From Taenia hydatigena (Eukaryota; Platyhelminthes; Cestoda; Cyclophyllidea; Taeniidae): a DNA stretch of 64,000 nucleotides. Below, piece after piece: positions 51,701-63,500 of the stretch (its first letter is position 1; each line of letters starts with the position of its first letter). Where the stretch lies: NCBI GenBank assembly GCA_036345935.2, contig JADWOT020000003.1, positions 16,324,509 to 16,388,508 on the forward strand, in the 5' to 3' direction. The notes under the pieces are model-generated. The model made no database searches. It saw only the letters and a program-made list of their open reading frames with translations, and had not been told where the DNA came from. The position numbers and the translations under genes were made by a program.

Positions 51701-54700
51701 TTGCTACTTACTACTACAAAGTGAAAAATTATTTATTTTCAAACTTTGCCTAACCCCAAAGGGGGAATATATCCAAACGTTAATCTTTTTGGTGCGCAAT
51801 TATTTTTTTGTGTGCCTATAGGGCCAAGTTTAAACAGCCAGTTTCGTGGTCGGAAAAGAGGTGGAGATTTTCAGATACTGGTCGCTGCGTAATAAGTTGC
51901 ATCATATTAGCTAACCGATAAATCCCTCCCTTTCAGACAGCTGCATGCGAATTTTATTCCGTCAAATTAAATTTCTAAAACAACTTGGGGATTTTATGGA
52001 ACTCGGATCAGTTTCGGACTCAAAACGCAACGAAGTATCGTGTTTATACCAAATAAAAGTATTTGCAACCAAAATGCCCTTACGCATTATGAATGGAAAT
52101 GCAGTGACAAGTACTCAACGGTGAGCATTCATTTCCTCTGTGTAAAAACATCTCCTTTTAACTTCAGATTAAAGAGCATTTAGCTCCTACCAAATGTCCC
52201 TCATTATGCGACGCATAAAAATATTCATTTTGCCAACTTTAATTCAAACTACAAAGTGCTAGAAAGCTAGTTAGAGTAAAATTTGGTCCTCTCTCATGCT
52301 ACAGTGAGCAAAGAAACAGTTATTTAAAAATTCCAAGTAGATAGCTTCATATCATTAAACATTGGAGTTAGGGGAACTCGTAGAAACGCCTTCCCATCAC
52401 TTTGCGCTCTTTTATGCCAAAGCTCTAGACCTTTTCAAATTAATGAATAATTCACATGCCAGATGCTAACCAACCTGCCAAATAAGGAAGTATGGTTTAT
52501 GCTAACGAACACAAACTCGTGATATTCGATGCAAATGCCACAACGCTTTAATAACAGAGGTACATCGAGGTTGATGCTACTTCTGTAATATGCACTTCTA
52601 TCAAATATAAATTTCAATGAACAGTAATTACCAAGTGACTAGTATTCGGCAGATTCCGATTAGATCGAGGAAGCAGATTTTCAAAAAAGAATCTTCAAGT
52701 CAAATAGATACATGCATAGAAAGCCGGTGAACCCTTTCAAAAGTGAATTATAGACTTTAAGATCCATTCGGTTCGTCATTTAGAGATTTCATTGGCAAAC
52801 GGCCTTTTTTGAAAATTGAAAGCACATTTACCCAAGCTCAGCGTCCCACATTAACAATGACATATTTTAGCGCAGTCGGAAACCTGCTTTCCTAGCTATA
52901 AATTCGAGTTGATTTTGGTGCAGAGAGAAAGACATTACTCGTTTGATCGGAAGTCGTAGCGACAGGAGTAAATTTTAAAAAACTAATCGGGAAAAAACCA
53001 CATTTTCTCGGAATTAGAAAGTCGAATCGCCGACTGTCCTCGTGGCTAAAGCAAACCATTAACCAAATTGCTTTTAGTTAAAAACTAATCAGCTTGGTTG
53101 CTTGGAAGAGTTCATCTTAGAATCAAATTGACTATGCACTGAACCAATCCAAATCCATCAATGAGGGCTAAAAAACTCAATATTTCAAGTGAGTCGTTCC
53201 TCAACGACGCAATCCCAAGAAGCATATGTGAAAACCTTCGTGAAGTCATAAGCTAATATCTTAGTTTAAGAAGCCTCTTCGTAGAAATGGCAGATGAACG
53301 GCTGGAGAGTAAGAGAATAGTGGAGGAAAATAAAAAAGAATAGTAGATAAAGAATATGGATCCATAGTGATATGCTTATAAAACAGTTCTTCTTCAAGAT
53401 AAGGTTGACAAAGCGGACTTACTGCAGAACATCCAATCTTCGACAACAGTCACTAGCAGCGTCTCTGTTGTAGAGTTTACGAAAAGAGCGCATTAAAATC
53501 AATGCGATATATAAGCATCGCTAAGCTGGAACATTTTTAACTGTAATACAAAAGCGGTACACAGTAGTTGTTCTTCCCCCATAGCTGAATTTGGATCTCT
53601 TAAATGGTGTCGTGACGATTATCTCAAAGCATTCCACGCAGGTCATCATTGTTTCGCTGACCTTTGCTTCACGCTTTTGCTGGGACTCAGAATCGTTTCA
53701 AGAATAAAAGCATTAATGATACACAAAAAAACGAATAATGGGTTTTGAATTTTTAAAGTAGTGCAGAGTTGACGTCAGTTCACATCTAAAGAAGATTCAA
53801 GCAATCCCAAGGCCTTTTAATTGTGCCTTCTTTAAAAGTAATTTTGAGTGAATTCACTAATAAATAATGAACAGAAACACTTCGATTCTCCATGATTTTC
53901 AGTCGAAAACCGTCTAAAGCTACAAGACAACTAAGTACTTGAGCGAGGAATAATAATGGCATCAAAAAAGGTTGTCAAAAACAAGATCAACTTCATGAAG
54001 GGTTCAACGGATAACCAGTAATGCTCCGAGAGAGCTTATTTTGAAAAATTATTAGCACAAAAATTAAGACCAAAGTGGTTCTCATCTCAATTCCACTTAA
54101 CGTCAAAACTGCTGAAATCCCTCTTTATCAATGTTCAAACCTCACTCCTCTTCCCCTCACCTAGAAGATAGATCACGCTAATTGAAAAGAAAAAGGAGAG
54201 AAATTGCGCTGAGTTTATTTTCTCGAAAGATAAAAAGTGGAGCATCTTGCGTGAGTGGGTCTGAAATATGCAAAGGAAGTCATTTCAAGGGAAAAACGTG
54301 GACGACAGTTAGGAAAGCGGAGAAGAAAATTGCCTACTTAATATATTTTCTGAAAAGCATAATACTTTGGAACTTTGAGTTTAGTGTTGTAGGTTGTATA
54401 CTTGCATTGAGGTAAAGGAGTGATAATTGAAAGGGCTTTATTTTAATAAACTTACCAGCAGTTAACTAGGCGAGTTTAATACGCTTGGAAGTGAGAACCT
54501 GCGAATCTACAGCCAATTCCACTTTAAATTTTTTAACACGAATGAGCCGCATTTATTCTCACACTTAACTAATGAAATCGTGTAATAGCTAAATTTCCCA
54601 AGAAATTTCTTCCTCCATCAAACAATTTTGCGTCGCAAACAACTTTATTTCAGAAGCGATTCTTCTTTTCCGAAACCAATTATCGAAATTTGCTTCGAAA

Positions 54701-57700
54701 CGTTTTTTGAAATATTCGAGGATATCTAGGGCATGTGTGAGATTTCAATATCTATGACTGGACGACGGCAATAACGCGTATAATCGACAGTTCGAGTTCA
54801 CCTTTAGAATACCATGCCTAGATGAACTAGTAATGTGGGTGAGAAAATGACCTTAAGACGACCACTGGCGTGCTGGCTGGCTGGAAAGAATGCTCCGCAC
54901 GCCCTAGGGTGTGCACGACCCTGGAAATTGAATAAATGCAGTTTAGCACATTTGATGGTCTCCTGCATGCACTAATATTGTTTGACAGTCGACACGTCTT
55001 CGATCTCCCAAAGAAGGGCCAAAAGGGCTCAAATTCGTTCTGACAACAAAATCTTCTTTCTGCTGAGCATTCAGTTTAGAATTAAAAGCTTTAATTCGAG
55101 GTACCTAGGTCAAATTTAAATACTGATAACATGTGAGTAGACGAATCATATCCATTGAAAGAATCCAAGGATTTCAATAAAAAAATGGTTTGCACTTATG
55201 AGGCATAGTATATGGATTACAGGAGGAGAAATATGTGCGGTTAATGACATTTTAGGCATAAAGAATAATGCCCACTTAATAGTACTATGTTATTTTATTG
55301 GCTCAAGGCATGGATCAAGCTATCTCAATGGTCCTCAGGTGGCAATTTTATTTGGATTGGTTAATTGAGACCAGCTATAGAAATTTCAAGCGGATGAGAG
55401 GATTAACAACTTGGACCCTGACTCAAAAGGTTAGGAGTCGTAATCTTTATCTGAATATGTCAAATGAATCGGCTTTATTTCAAGGCGGATAAAGTTGTTT
55501 AACAAGCCCTGGGAAAATCTAACAATTGCACAAAGTTATGGGACGTAAAAAGATTTCATAAATGGTTTAATCACCTTTACTTTGATTACTTACCATATAC
55601 TAATTTTAAAATCAGCAAAACAAACGTTTTTTTAGAAAAACAATAATTTCTTTCAACCGAACTTTAGTCGGGCTTACGTTCGGACAAATCCCAAAGAAAA
55701 AGTTGCTTCATGGCTCGGAAGCAGACATTTTAAATTAATCTGGAACCAGGTATTCTTCATAAAAAGTTTAAAAATACTCGAGCAACTGTTTTGTAAAAAA
55801 GCATGAGTAGCTACAGAAACCTTTGTCAACTATTCTGCTCACCTAAACAATCACCGTTAGAAACTATTAAAACTTTAATCCTTTCTCTAACGAAGGCATA
55901 CGAACTTGTGAAGCTGAATCTTTCACAACTCGTAGACCGTAGAAACTAAAAAATAATCCTTCTCCTCAACTGCCCGTGATTGTTTAGCGTCAAAACGAAA
56001 TGCGAACCGTCTGAAGAAATAAGACAAGAGGAACTCAGAGAATAACGAAAGGAAGGATACGAAACGAGCAGTATCTCTCTTTCTTCCTCATTATTGTAGC
56101 CTAAGCTGGCCTCCAAAAATAGCACCTCCTTTTCACTGGCCGACTAGTCCAAATTGTATCGTAAGCGACAGTTTTCCAGCGCGGATTCAAGTCGATAGAA
56201 CTTGATTGCAAGTACTGCCTTGTCCTTAGTAAGAGAATAATTTCTGATCCACCCCACACACAGGTAGCATAGTTTTTTGGACATAACACGTCTGAGAATT
56301 GTAGGTGATGATAAACACGCTGATAAGTAGTTTGTTTAGGGATAACCAATGGTATGTTTGGTCTCGTAACAAACCTTGTAATAAATAAGTCACTACTCTT
56401 CACGGATTACACAATGGTGGGGAGACCTTTACAACAGCACGCTTGCAGAAGATATAAAAGGTAATAATCGGTAGGGCTTGTTTACACCTGTGGGAGCCAC
56501 ATTATTAATGACTCCCAATACGACTTTCTTAGTTGATGTGGGTGAGAATGAATTGTTTTGTCATCACCCAAACTGAACATTGAATTGTTGCAAGTTATCC
56601 TCGATACATGAGTCTCGAGGCGTTCGGGTCAACAGCGACATGTGATTAAACATCATTATCAAGCATATAATGGGATATTTCATATGCTTCTTTTCCTTCA
56701 CTGGCATATGAGTTCACCCAACTTTCTGATAACCTTCAATCAACCAAAGCTGATCTTTCAAACTGCGCGTCAATCAATGTCAGAGATGTTGATCTTGGTT
56801 TGAGTTTAAATAGAATATTTCCCCATTAAAAAATGTCTTTCAAGAAAACTAGATTTCTCCTTAAACCCGCTAAAAGCTTTCAAAACAAACTTAATAAAAA
56901 ACCTGGAATAAAAAATGAGTAGGAAATCAGACGATTTCGCTATAACTTCGGTTTAAAATTGACACTAAAGGATGGTTAGTAAGACACTAAAACAACTTTC
57001 TTTACAAAAGTGTCCTTCAGCAAGCTGAATATGGCAAAAGTATTATTATTCTTACTCCTTTCATCATCAAAAATAGACGTATGCCAACGCATTGTCTTTT
57101 CTGTTATGCTATAGCGGAAATAAATGGAGTTAAAATAATCTAGCTTCTGAATTCAGCAATTAGTACGATGAAAGGAGAAGTATCATGGTGAAGCTGGTAG
57201 CGAGATTCTTCTACTACCACTAAGCGCAGCTTCAGTGACGGTTCCCTTTTGGCCGTCACTTGAACATCTGAGCATCCACAGAGCATTAGTGAAGTATGTG
57301 AGCAAAAGCCAACTGCCCATGAATTGAAGTAACGTGACCAAACTCCTTTCGGCTGTTATTCTAATTAAGCTCTGGTGCAATTGGTCGAAAGACGAGTGTC
57401 GATTGACAGAGGAATGGACTGGAGGACAAGCAAATAAATAAATCACTGTCCGAGCTTTCAGGAGGCATATAATAAAAGGGAGTAAAAAATAAACCAGATC
57501 AACTGGAAGGACAAATACATCATGACAGCTATAAAGATAGGTAATTTCAAAATGAAGAAACTAAATACAGGGAACCACTTCAAGTTATTTAAAAAAATTC
57601 CATAAAAACCTAGCATCAAGGTATTAATTTTAGCACCCACTCAAATCGCATTCATCGTGATGTTACAAAATAAACAAACCCACCAATAACATATGAACTA

Positions 57701-60584
57701 AGAGAAAATATAAGTCCCCGCTTGTTTTTAAACAGAGAGTCGGGATTTTCAAAGTTGGTTAAAGCCTATATGAGAGAGAGTGGATGATAATTGTGCATTT
57801 TCGAAGTAGGCTGGAGTAATCCGAATTGACACGAGGAAGGCTTATCTGACCGCGTCTTATCATGAGTCGACCAGTAGTTAAAAGGACTGAGTATTTACAA
57901 ACTTAAGGGTATGCATCTGAATAGAAAAGTACAAAACTCGTTGTGCGTTTGGAGAAAAACACTCAAAGAACGTTAAAGAACCTGACGCTGTCAAATCGTA
58001 GAGAAAGTGGATAGGTACTGGTTCAGAGTTTGGATGAAGTCGTAGATTAAGCATTTAGTGATGAGCATTTGGCAGATTGAAAACGTGAACATATTGTGGA
58101 TTAATTTTTTGCAATTTATGCTTAACCTTGTTTAAAACCACCGGAAAATGCGGTTTAGAAGACAAACAATTTTGGTCCAAGGATTTGTAAGTAATTTTCG
58201 ATTGGAGATTCATTATAAGCAATTAGTTGCCATCGAAAATCGCAAGTTTCCTAGTTATGAGTGAAGTAGGCTCTTTATTTAGCGAAATCATCATGACACT
58301 CAATTTGCCTTCTGAAAATACTGTGAAAAGCAAAGTCAAAAAATGTTTATTCATGATACAACCAATACTGACAAGGGATTGAAAGGAAAAAAAGCTCTGA
58401 CTACCGTTGTATTTGGGGTACTTTTAACCACTCTAGAATAATGGAGTACCCGAGCAATGTTAGTGTGCATAGTCATCCGAATTTAAGTGATTTAACCACC
58501 TCTCAAGTTTGGCTTGAGGAACCCGCCAAAACCAACTAACTATATTATCCCCCATATGTCTAGCCATGAAAAACTCTGCCTCATTTAGTAGTCGTACAAA
58601 TATTAAAACTTAAATAAGTAGTCCACTTAAAGTTAGCTAACCTCAACTAACTACTCGAACAATGAAACTACCCAAACAGTAATCTAGTGAGCTGTGCCAA
58701 GTGATACGTCCATTGAAGGATTAAAGACACGTGATGTGGAATAATCAACTTTAATCTGCGGTTAGCAAGTGACAAATGAAGCATACTCTCTAAGAAAGAA
58801 TACGTAGGGCCACGACAAAATGGCTATTCTAATTATGGATATAAACTGGCCAATAGGCTTACTAAGTAATCGAGATATATCTTAAGAAATTTAAATGTCA
58901 TGCGAATCAAGCGGATTTAACCAAATACGCAGGAAAATTTCAAATATAAATTCTTTGAAACAGAAGAAGAGGCAAAGATCCAACCTAGTCACAGCTTGAA
59001 TCAAGGGAGCAAATCAGTATTATGCTTTAGCGGCCAAACTGGATGGAGCTCATGCAGTGTGAATGTTCCTAGAATTTGGCTGAACTCGATGATCACACTG
59101 AGGTTTTCAAATTCACACTCATCAAGACAAAACTGGATAGTGTAGGACTGGTGAATACAAGTCTTTCCACTTATTACTCAAAATAATCACCAGTAAAACA
59201 AGTGAATAACGATTCTCACTAAGTTTTTGGAGTCACTGTAGACAAAGTCAGGTGGGGAGGATCTATCAGTTAGGGAATTTGTTACTTTAGTAGACATGTC
59301 TTTTGAGGCACCTACCGAGCAGTTTTAATGGTAGTCAAGTTGATACAACGGAAAAAACAAAAGTGGAGCTCTCCGTAACAGCCATAAGGACAAACATGAG
59401 CCATTTAGTGATCTAAGCAATGAAACCAGGCAATAACTAAGGCAGCTTTATTGCGGATCAAAATAGGTTGATTTAGACAAATATCCACAGGAATCCAAAG
59501 ACGATTGCAAGCAGAAACGGAGAAGACGCAAAACTCCTTATCGGTCAAAAAACGTGATTAGTATCGCTTAGTAATTATCAGAATCCCATTTTTTAATCAA
59601 CGAGTTCTTACGGGAATTTCAAAAGCAGACTGACTGCGACAGAATGAGAGGAGACAGAGGTGCCTCTGACCGGCAAGAAGGAGGGTGCGAGACTCCACAC
59701 AGAAGCGAATGTGTCGAATGGCTAAGGGTTCAACGATGGCGTTGGCGTAGAGTTGATCCGGCGTGGTGCAGGAAGACTGGTCGAGAGTGGTGCAAGGGGT
59801 AAAGTTGTCACCACGGGAAGGAATTGAGGTCGTGGGTGGCATTACCGATCGGTCAAAGTAGCGGCTTGTACGAACCTTGTACAGAGGTGATAGGCTAACT
59901 AAAACAGCAATTGAATTGATAGTACAGTCCCCGATTTCCCAAAGCGATGCGTTCATGTTTTACATCTATAATGAAACAAAGTATGCATTTTATCGTATCA
60001 GCAATTGCGCAAGCCATTTCACTCCCCGAGGACTTGATTAGCACAATGGCATCCAGCCAATGGCCTCTGGACTATCAATATCAAGCCTCTTTCGAGCATT
60101 TCTAGCATATATACTTTTATACGCTATCAGAAATGGAGTCGTGCATTGCAGTGGTGGAAGAAGTTACCAATAAGCATGCACGTTTGGATGGAAGGATAAA
60201 TAGTACGCTTAAAAGCCGTAAAGAGAAGGTATCTACTGCAGAGTACCGCAGCATGACCACTTACAGTGGTTACGCAAAAATATCAAGGGCTGGATACTTC
60301 TCCAAGTTGGAACGAGTCAAGAATAATCCGGATTTGTAAATGAATAGCTTTAAAGAGGGAAACAATTAAAAAGAAGGAAAAAAGTAGGGAACAGGGTTTT
60401 TCATGTTTTGTAAAATTGTTCCCTATTGGATAACCGAACCTGAGAAGAGCAGTTTACACTCTAAATGCCCTCGTTGTAGAGCATCAACCAGCTGATTGAT
60501 GTTGAACAGGGATGCCATAGGCAAGTAGTTCGTAGGGTGGACGTAAAAGATGGATCCATCGAAATTTCCGAGGCATAGTATAAA
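27538..60584 (-). CDS. STXBP5: Tomosyn (syntaxin-binding protein 5 family), 5' end not resolved
   Basis: Tomosyn/Lgl-family proteins carry two WD40 propellers; tomosyn adds a C-terminal R-SNARE that binds syntaxin and SNAP-25 and blocks vesicle fusion by displacing synaptobrevin. Exons in transcript order: 60584-60458, 59898-59612, 50940-50767, 49746-49562, 45038-44950, 43881-43760, 43485-43021, 42957-42780, 41072-40950, 40881-40780, 36213-35827, 35755-35577, 32293-31986, 31909-31784 and 27752-27538. Phases agree at every junction except the last, where a linker exon of about 25 codons is missing. Landmarks in order: YKVRTSRYFDR, ICRL...SATNLFAFGTDGG, PSLWVGTNHGSVFGF, VISEKHAQVIGFPSRNCYNR, GHLIAFSLPSLR, GELFLPCNMPEPPKRNFF and LERGEKLSHL. 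There is no membrane anchor, as usual for tomosyn. N-terminal blades lie further right or outside the window. Confidence 0.93.
27753..31783 (-). other. Tomosyn intron(s), hiding one linker exon
   Basis: About 4 kb. A short exon that enters in phase 2, leaves in phase 1 and encodes the Ser/Gly-rich linker before the SNARE should lie here. I could not identify it among many weak splice sites. Confidence 0.5.
31784..31909 (-). CDS. STXBP5: Tomosyn exon: propeller end and tail
   Basis: Preceded by GCCCGTTTTAG|. It encodes NNLSEMHGELFLPCNM then PEPPKRNFFTNLFTGNG, the family's GELFxP...PExPxxxFFxxLF tail motif. The donor GCGTT|GTGTTA is weak, so the left edge is less certain than the right. Confidence 0.85.
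31986..32293 (-). CDS. STXBP5: Tomosyn exon: last propeller blades
   Basis: It starts KITETSAVIRAEM after TATGTAG| in phase 0. It contains LYISCLLSNGHLIAFSLPSL and HAIYMSSPSELAKIS, aligning with the conserved NGHIMTFSLPSLR and YLVSPTEIQ segments of tomosyn. It ends CTGAG|GTGGTT in phase 2. Confidence 0.92.
34006..34724 (+). repeat. Inverted repeat, left arm (719 bp)
   Basis: Reverse complement of 37404-38121 at about 97% identity over its whole length, both ends sharp (GGAAAAAGT...TTGTGACG). It lies in the tomosyn intron between the 35755-35577 and 32293-31986 exons. The two longest open frames inside are conserved in the other arm only because the DNA is; most differences change the residue, so they are not good genes. 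I recognise no LTR, TIR or family. Confidence 0.92.
35577..35755 (-). CDS. STXBP5: Tomosyn exon: strand before the ITETS blade
   Basis: After TTTTCTTCAG|. A Ser/Gly-rich loop precedes GYFMVVISEKHAQVIGFPSR and NCYNR, which aligns without gaps to the vertebrate ENQYAVICSEKQAKV...NCAYK strand. It ends AACAGG|GTGAGT in phase 0 and joins KITETS of the next exon. Its 179 nt are not a multiple of three. Confidence 0.9.
35827..36213 (-). CDS. STXBP5: Tomosyn exon: variable propeller loop
   Basis: It begins NTLRIPLIGCHDAFTVPFL, matching the GTILRLKGAILRMAFLD segment in position, and continues into a long Ser/Gly-rich insertion (about 100 residues). Donor TCAA|GTAAGT, phase 1. Its 387 nt are a multiple of three. 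The acceptor is one of two AGs two bases apart (CTCAG/AG); the phase selects the second. Confidence 0.82.
37404..38121 (-). repeat. Inverted repeat, right arm (718 bp)
   Basis: Partner of 34006-34724, in the tomosyn intron between the 40881-40780 and 36213-35827 exons. By eye there are about 17-18 mismatches, nearly all transitions, and no sizeable indel. Confidence 0.92.
38122..40779 (-). other. Tomosyn intron
   Basis: About 2.7 kb of AT-rich intron. Short open frames on both strands lack splice support or family resemblance. Confidence 0.75.
40780..40881 (-). CDS. STXBP5: Tomosyn exon: PSLWVGT blade
   Basis: After CGATCTTTTAG|. PSLWVGTNHGSVFGFTLD aligns with the strongly conserved PCLWVGTTLGTVLVIALN of tomosyn. 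Donor CTGG|GTAAGG, phase 1. Confidence 0.93.
40950..41072 (-). CDS. STXBP5: Tomosyn exon before the PSLWVGT blade
   Basis: Strong acceptor CCCTTTTCTTCTAG|. Encodes KYGDTASQRQSDTSEQSS then VLEGIRTLAFVDMSDRKN, in the position of the SREAISALHFCETFTRK strand. The donor AACG|GTGAGT was chosen because it gives a 68-bp intron; reading on to GAAG|GTGTAA would leave a 26-bp intron. Confidence 0.88.
42780..42957 (-). CDS. STXBP5: Tomosyn exon: inter-propeller loop
   Basis: After GCGCTGTAG| in phase 0. SIHEMLNAQSSQYGSPP, then a Met-rich stretch and RLTALSRGSTRTDLKRAKSQ, a basic Ser-rich loop like the SFSRSRSSS region of vertebrate tomosyn. Donor CAAG|GTTTGA, phase 1. Confidence 0.78.
43021..43485 (-). 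CDS. STXBP5: Tomosyn exon: long basic loop
   Basis: 155 codons after AAATCATTAG|, ending TTT|GTGAGT, both phase 0. Highly basic and Ser-rich, with FRFPWKRRATLTSFRNLRRE and RVSRKLRRMSTLPQ; the latter matches the MSRKLSLPTD block of the vertebrate loop. It is longer and more basic than the vertebrate counterpart. Confidence 0.82.
43760..43881 (-). CDS. STXBP5: Tomosyn exon: DPIGRSRIRSSPR loop
   Basis: After TTATTCTCTAG|. LDPIGRSRIRSSPRFANSG aligns in position with the vertebrate SDPYQRQPRSPRKN segment. It ends AATCAG|GTTGGT, phase 0. Confidence 0.85.
44950..45038 (-). CDS. STXBP5: Tomosyn exon: FGTDGGITVVDY blade
   Basis: After TATTTTCCAG|. FAFGTDGGITVVDYYQG aligns without gaps to VVFGNCNGIAMVDYLQK. 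Donor GAAG|GTTCGC, phase 1; the phase fits the next exon exactly. Confidence 0.9.
45039..49561 (-). other. Tomosyn intron, 4.5 kb
   Basis: AT-rich intron, A-biased on the plus strand. No exon, repeat or RNA gene recognised. Confidence 0.75.
49562..49746 (-). CDS. STXBP5: Tomosyn exon: GYQPSLICRL strand
   Basis: GYQPSLICRL and VNSSPISAIALTSATN match GYQAELVIQL and ITSLAVNSAYG of tomosyn. Donor AATTT|GTGAGT, phase 2. The right edge uses the acceptor CCCAATAAG|, supported by a preceding T/C tract and by phase 0. Confidence 0.87.
50767..50940 (-). CDS. STXBP5: Tomosyn exon: LQYEED strand and Ser-rich linker
   Basis: After GCTTCACAG|. VLDIYLQYEEDQAVEP matches VSLEVRLQYDVEDIITPEPE; the rest is a Ser/Thr-rich linker as in vertebrates. 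The donor AGG|GTGCGT is preferred, but an earlier CTT|GTGAGT is also possible and would shorten the linker in frame. Confidence 0.88.
50941..59611 (-). other. Tomosyn intron, 8.7 kb
   Basis: The flanking exons join seamlessly in phase 0 (EIP then VLDIYLQY), so this is one long intron. It is AT-rich with no recognised repeat; open frames such as 57183-57446 on the minus strand are therefore not tomosyn exons. Confidence 0.8.
59612..59898 (-). CDS. STXBP5: Tomosyn exon: YKVRTSRYFDR to FEIP
   Basis: LYKVRTSRYFDR matches LYKLKTSKVFEK; after an Ala/Thr/Pro-rich loop, IVEPLAIRHIRFCVESRTLL and HLCLLSFCRSQSAFEIP match the DPFAIQMIYWCPESRIF and YKFSRHEVTTEIV blade. Donor CCC|GTAAGA, phase 0. The right edge (TGTTTTAG|) was chosen for phase; CTAG| four bases further in is an alternative. 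Confidence 0.88.
60458..60584 (-). CDS. STXBP5: Probable tomosyn exon: LGNFDGS blade
   Basis: FILCLGNFDGSIFYVHPTN corresponds in position to EIIITGHADGSVKFWDASA, followed by about 25 residues absent from vertebrates. Acceptor TTCAAAG|, donor GAGT|GTAAAC in phase 1, which fits the next exon. The usual WD pair is replaced by Tyr-Val. Confidence 0.6.
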
Positions 60585-63500
60585 CTTTGAATAAAATCAC
60601 TTGTCGTCACTCAAGTGAAGAGGAATGTCGTATTATGGTACAATACTCATTCCATCTGCGATATTTTGTGACTATGATCCCCTAGCCATATCTACTAAGC
60701 TCAAAGGGTTTCAATCCTTATTTGCGTTAAATCGGCACATTTACTACGTCTCCAGGAATGCTTTGGGTGCTACAATCTCGAATGGGCCCCAAAATTGCGC
60801 AAAAGATGATGGGATGAGACCGGATGGATCTCCAACTACGATTAGCTTGAAGCCATCCTATAATTTAGGCTCTGCAGAATTATTTGAAGTGTCACAAGGA
60901 GGCCAAGAGAATCCAAACCTCAAAGGGAATGCACCGTGTGCAGTGGACGGACCAGCAATAGCAGGGAAGCTTGGTCTACTTTAGTCCCCATGGCCTTAGA
61001 AAACATCATGACAAAGCATCCTATTGTGCAAAGAAAGTATATCGGTAACTTCTTCTTCTGATTTCTTGCTAAAAGGCAAATTACATAAGTGCAGGTATTT
61101 CATCTAACAGTCCAGCTCAATCGAAATACGCATTGGGAGCGCAAAAGAGCTGATTATCAATGGGCAAATGTGAGCATAACAACGATTACTGATAAACAAC
61201 CGAGAGTAGGTAATAGAGGATGACTGCATTGCTTCCAGTATGGCAAGCAATCATATGCCGCTCCAGCAGCATGTTGCAGCAGGCGGACGGAACATGTGTG
61301 GCTCCTTTGCGGGAACTTTCACGCTGGGGATTTGAGCCGATTTGGAGTGAGGATGAACTCCATTCACAAAGGAATGTTAGCGCGTATTCTCAAGAAAGTC
61401 CGCTCCAAATATGAGCAACTTTTGGCAATCAAACAATCAACTTCAACTATAAACACCCACAGAAAACTATCCATGCCTTTCAATTCTGTCATATAACGAT
61501 GGTACGAACGGAAGCGCTATTGTTCTTGCTTAGCCACAAAGAATCGAAATATCGGTCGCAAATGTACGGACTTTGCCAATATATCAAAGCAACTAAAATA
61601 AGATGCACAGGCGGCCAAAGATGTTCAAGAAAAGCCTCGCCACGTGTTTGATCATCTTTTCGCTGTTATAGACACTAGCAGCCAAATTTCACATTTATTT
61701 ATGGTTATCAGTTGTTTTGCCTATTCCCGAACCATAATACCGCCACAATTCGTAAGATATGGTACGATTTACATAGTTTGTGAGTAAAAGTCAAAAGTCA
61801 AGCGACGATAAACAGAAGATCAAGTTACAGAAAAGGAAGTCAACGCAAGTGAACTTCAATGAAAGCCAACTGATTCAGGTAGAAATTGGGAATTTCTAAC
61901 ATCGATGCATTTCACCGCACCGTTTTCACCGACTTCGTTTATTGTACAAGCAAATCCCTAAAAAAGTCAACAAATTTTCGCCCCATCAAGTTGGTAGGTA
62001 TCGTTGAAATATGTCCAATCAAATGTGAAAAGATCGATATGGCTAATTGGTTTAAGTTAGCCAATCACAGAGGAGCGCATAAGCCAGCCAATCAACCAGA
62101 AAGTGAGGACGCAAAAATTTTGGCCCATAAGTGGACAACTGCGGTAAAAGAACCATATTCTGAATCAAAATGTAGGATTCAAAGGGTTTCAGACAGCCAG
62201 GTGCCTTACTCAAATGAGAAAAGGGTGGCGTCATGATTCCAACTGCACGCAACAAATTTTAGACCTCCTCGTAGTCTAAAATAGTTTTTCAACCAAAAAC
62301 GGACAAAAATTAGGTTACCTTACTGCAAAAAGGTTCGGAAAAAGATCGCAAACATCGTAGGACAATACATCTAGTTTTGGAATTGTATAATTTTGATTAA
62401 TGTTTTGTGTGAAATTCTTGAGGTACACGAAGAAACAAGTGCGCATGACTAGAATTGTAGCACTCCCAATAATGCCGTAGTTTTAGAGGTTATAGCATAA
62501 AAAACAGTGGACTCATTCAATATTTAGCCAAATAGAGCATTTCGTTTGTTTTAACAATAATACAAGTGTATACCAGGACCATTACCCTCCAATTTATTCA
62601 GTATATGATTTGAATGATAGGGAGAGCATGACTTGCTGAGAATTATAAGGGTTGCAGCGGTAAAAGAGAGGAATCTGTAAGGTCTTCAACTAACAGTGCC
62701 TGCGAAAACCTTTTTACAAAAAAAATTTAGGGGATTAAGCAAACCAGTATTTTCACTTCCACCCTTCATATCAGTCAGTTTGTTGGGAACACCAATTTGT
62801 GCATACAAAATGAAAAATAACCAAAATGCAAACGACGCACAGAAGCTCTGAACACCCTCAAAAGCTCTCCATTCTAAATAAATGTGAACCTTAAAGACTG
62901 GCTGTACTTTAAGGCAATGAAACTATATAAAGTGTAAGTTTTATCTACTAAATCTAAAACAATCGCGAGAAATTCGCGAGTAAAAATTTGAGCACCACCA
63001 TATTCTAACATAAAATAAGCTTTGCATTCATGCGCCACTTTAATCGACCCCAAACTCAACGTCCATTCGAGGAAAGCCTGAGCGAATTCTACATTACATT
63101 TCGAGTTGGGTTTTTAAAAAATGTGTAAATCTGGAAAAGACCTATCTGGTGGTAGAGAGCCGAGAGTAGTCTTATAGGCCTAAAAGCCTTCTACTTGTAC
63201 TTTCATGAATTTTTCAATTAAAGAAGACGTGAAAGGATTTAACTGTTTTTGAGTACAAAAAGTAACCCCGATATTTGCCTCGATTCGCCTACAAAAACTC
63301 GGGTTAAAAGCCGGACAGATCAAGGAGGATTTAAGTGAATTTGGATAAAGGAGCGTAGTGTGCGTTTTGGTGTTCGTGCAGTAGGGGCATTCGTTGAGCA
63401 CAGATTAATTTCAGGCATGTCCGTTAAATTCTGAATTTGTGGGTTGAATAATTACCATGAAGCATTTATACGAGTGGTGTATGATGGGTGGAGGTTGATT

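Noticed and set aside
57183..57446. 87-codon minus-strand open frame considered as a tomosyn exon
   Set aside because: The exons on either side of this intron join directly in phase with continuous homology, leaving no room for it.
60625..60984. 119-codon plus-strand open frame
   Set aside because: No family resemblance or splice context; the minus strand here lies within the tomosyn transcript.
60870..61405. Two minus-strand stretches with weak Lgl-family resemblance
   Set aside because: Short motif likeness only; no GT donor in the phase required by the next exon, so not called as exons.
61886..62236. 116-codon plus-strand open frame
   Set aside because: No recognisable domain, and composition matches the surrounding AT-rich intron-like DNA; probably chance.
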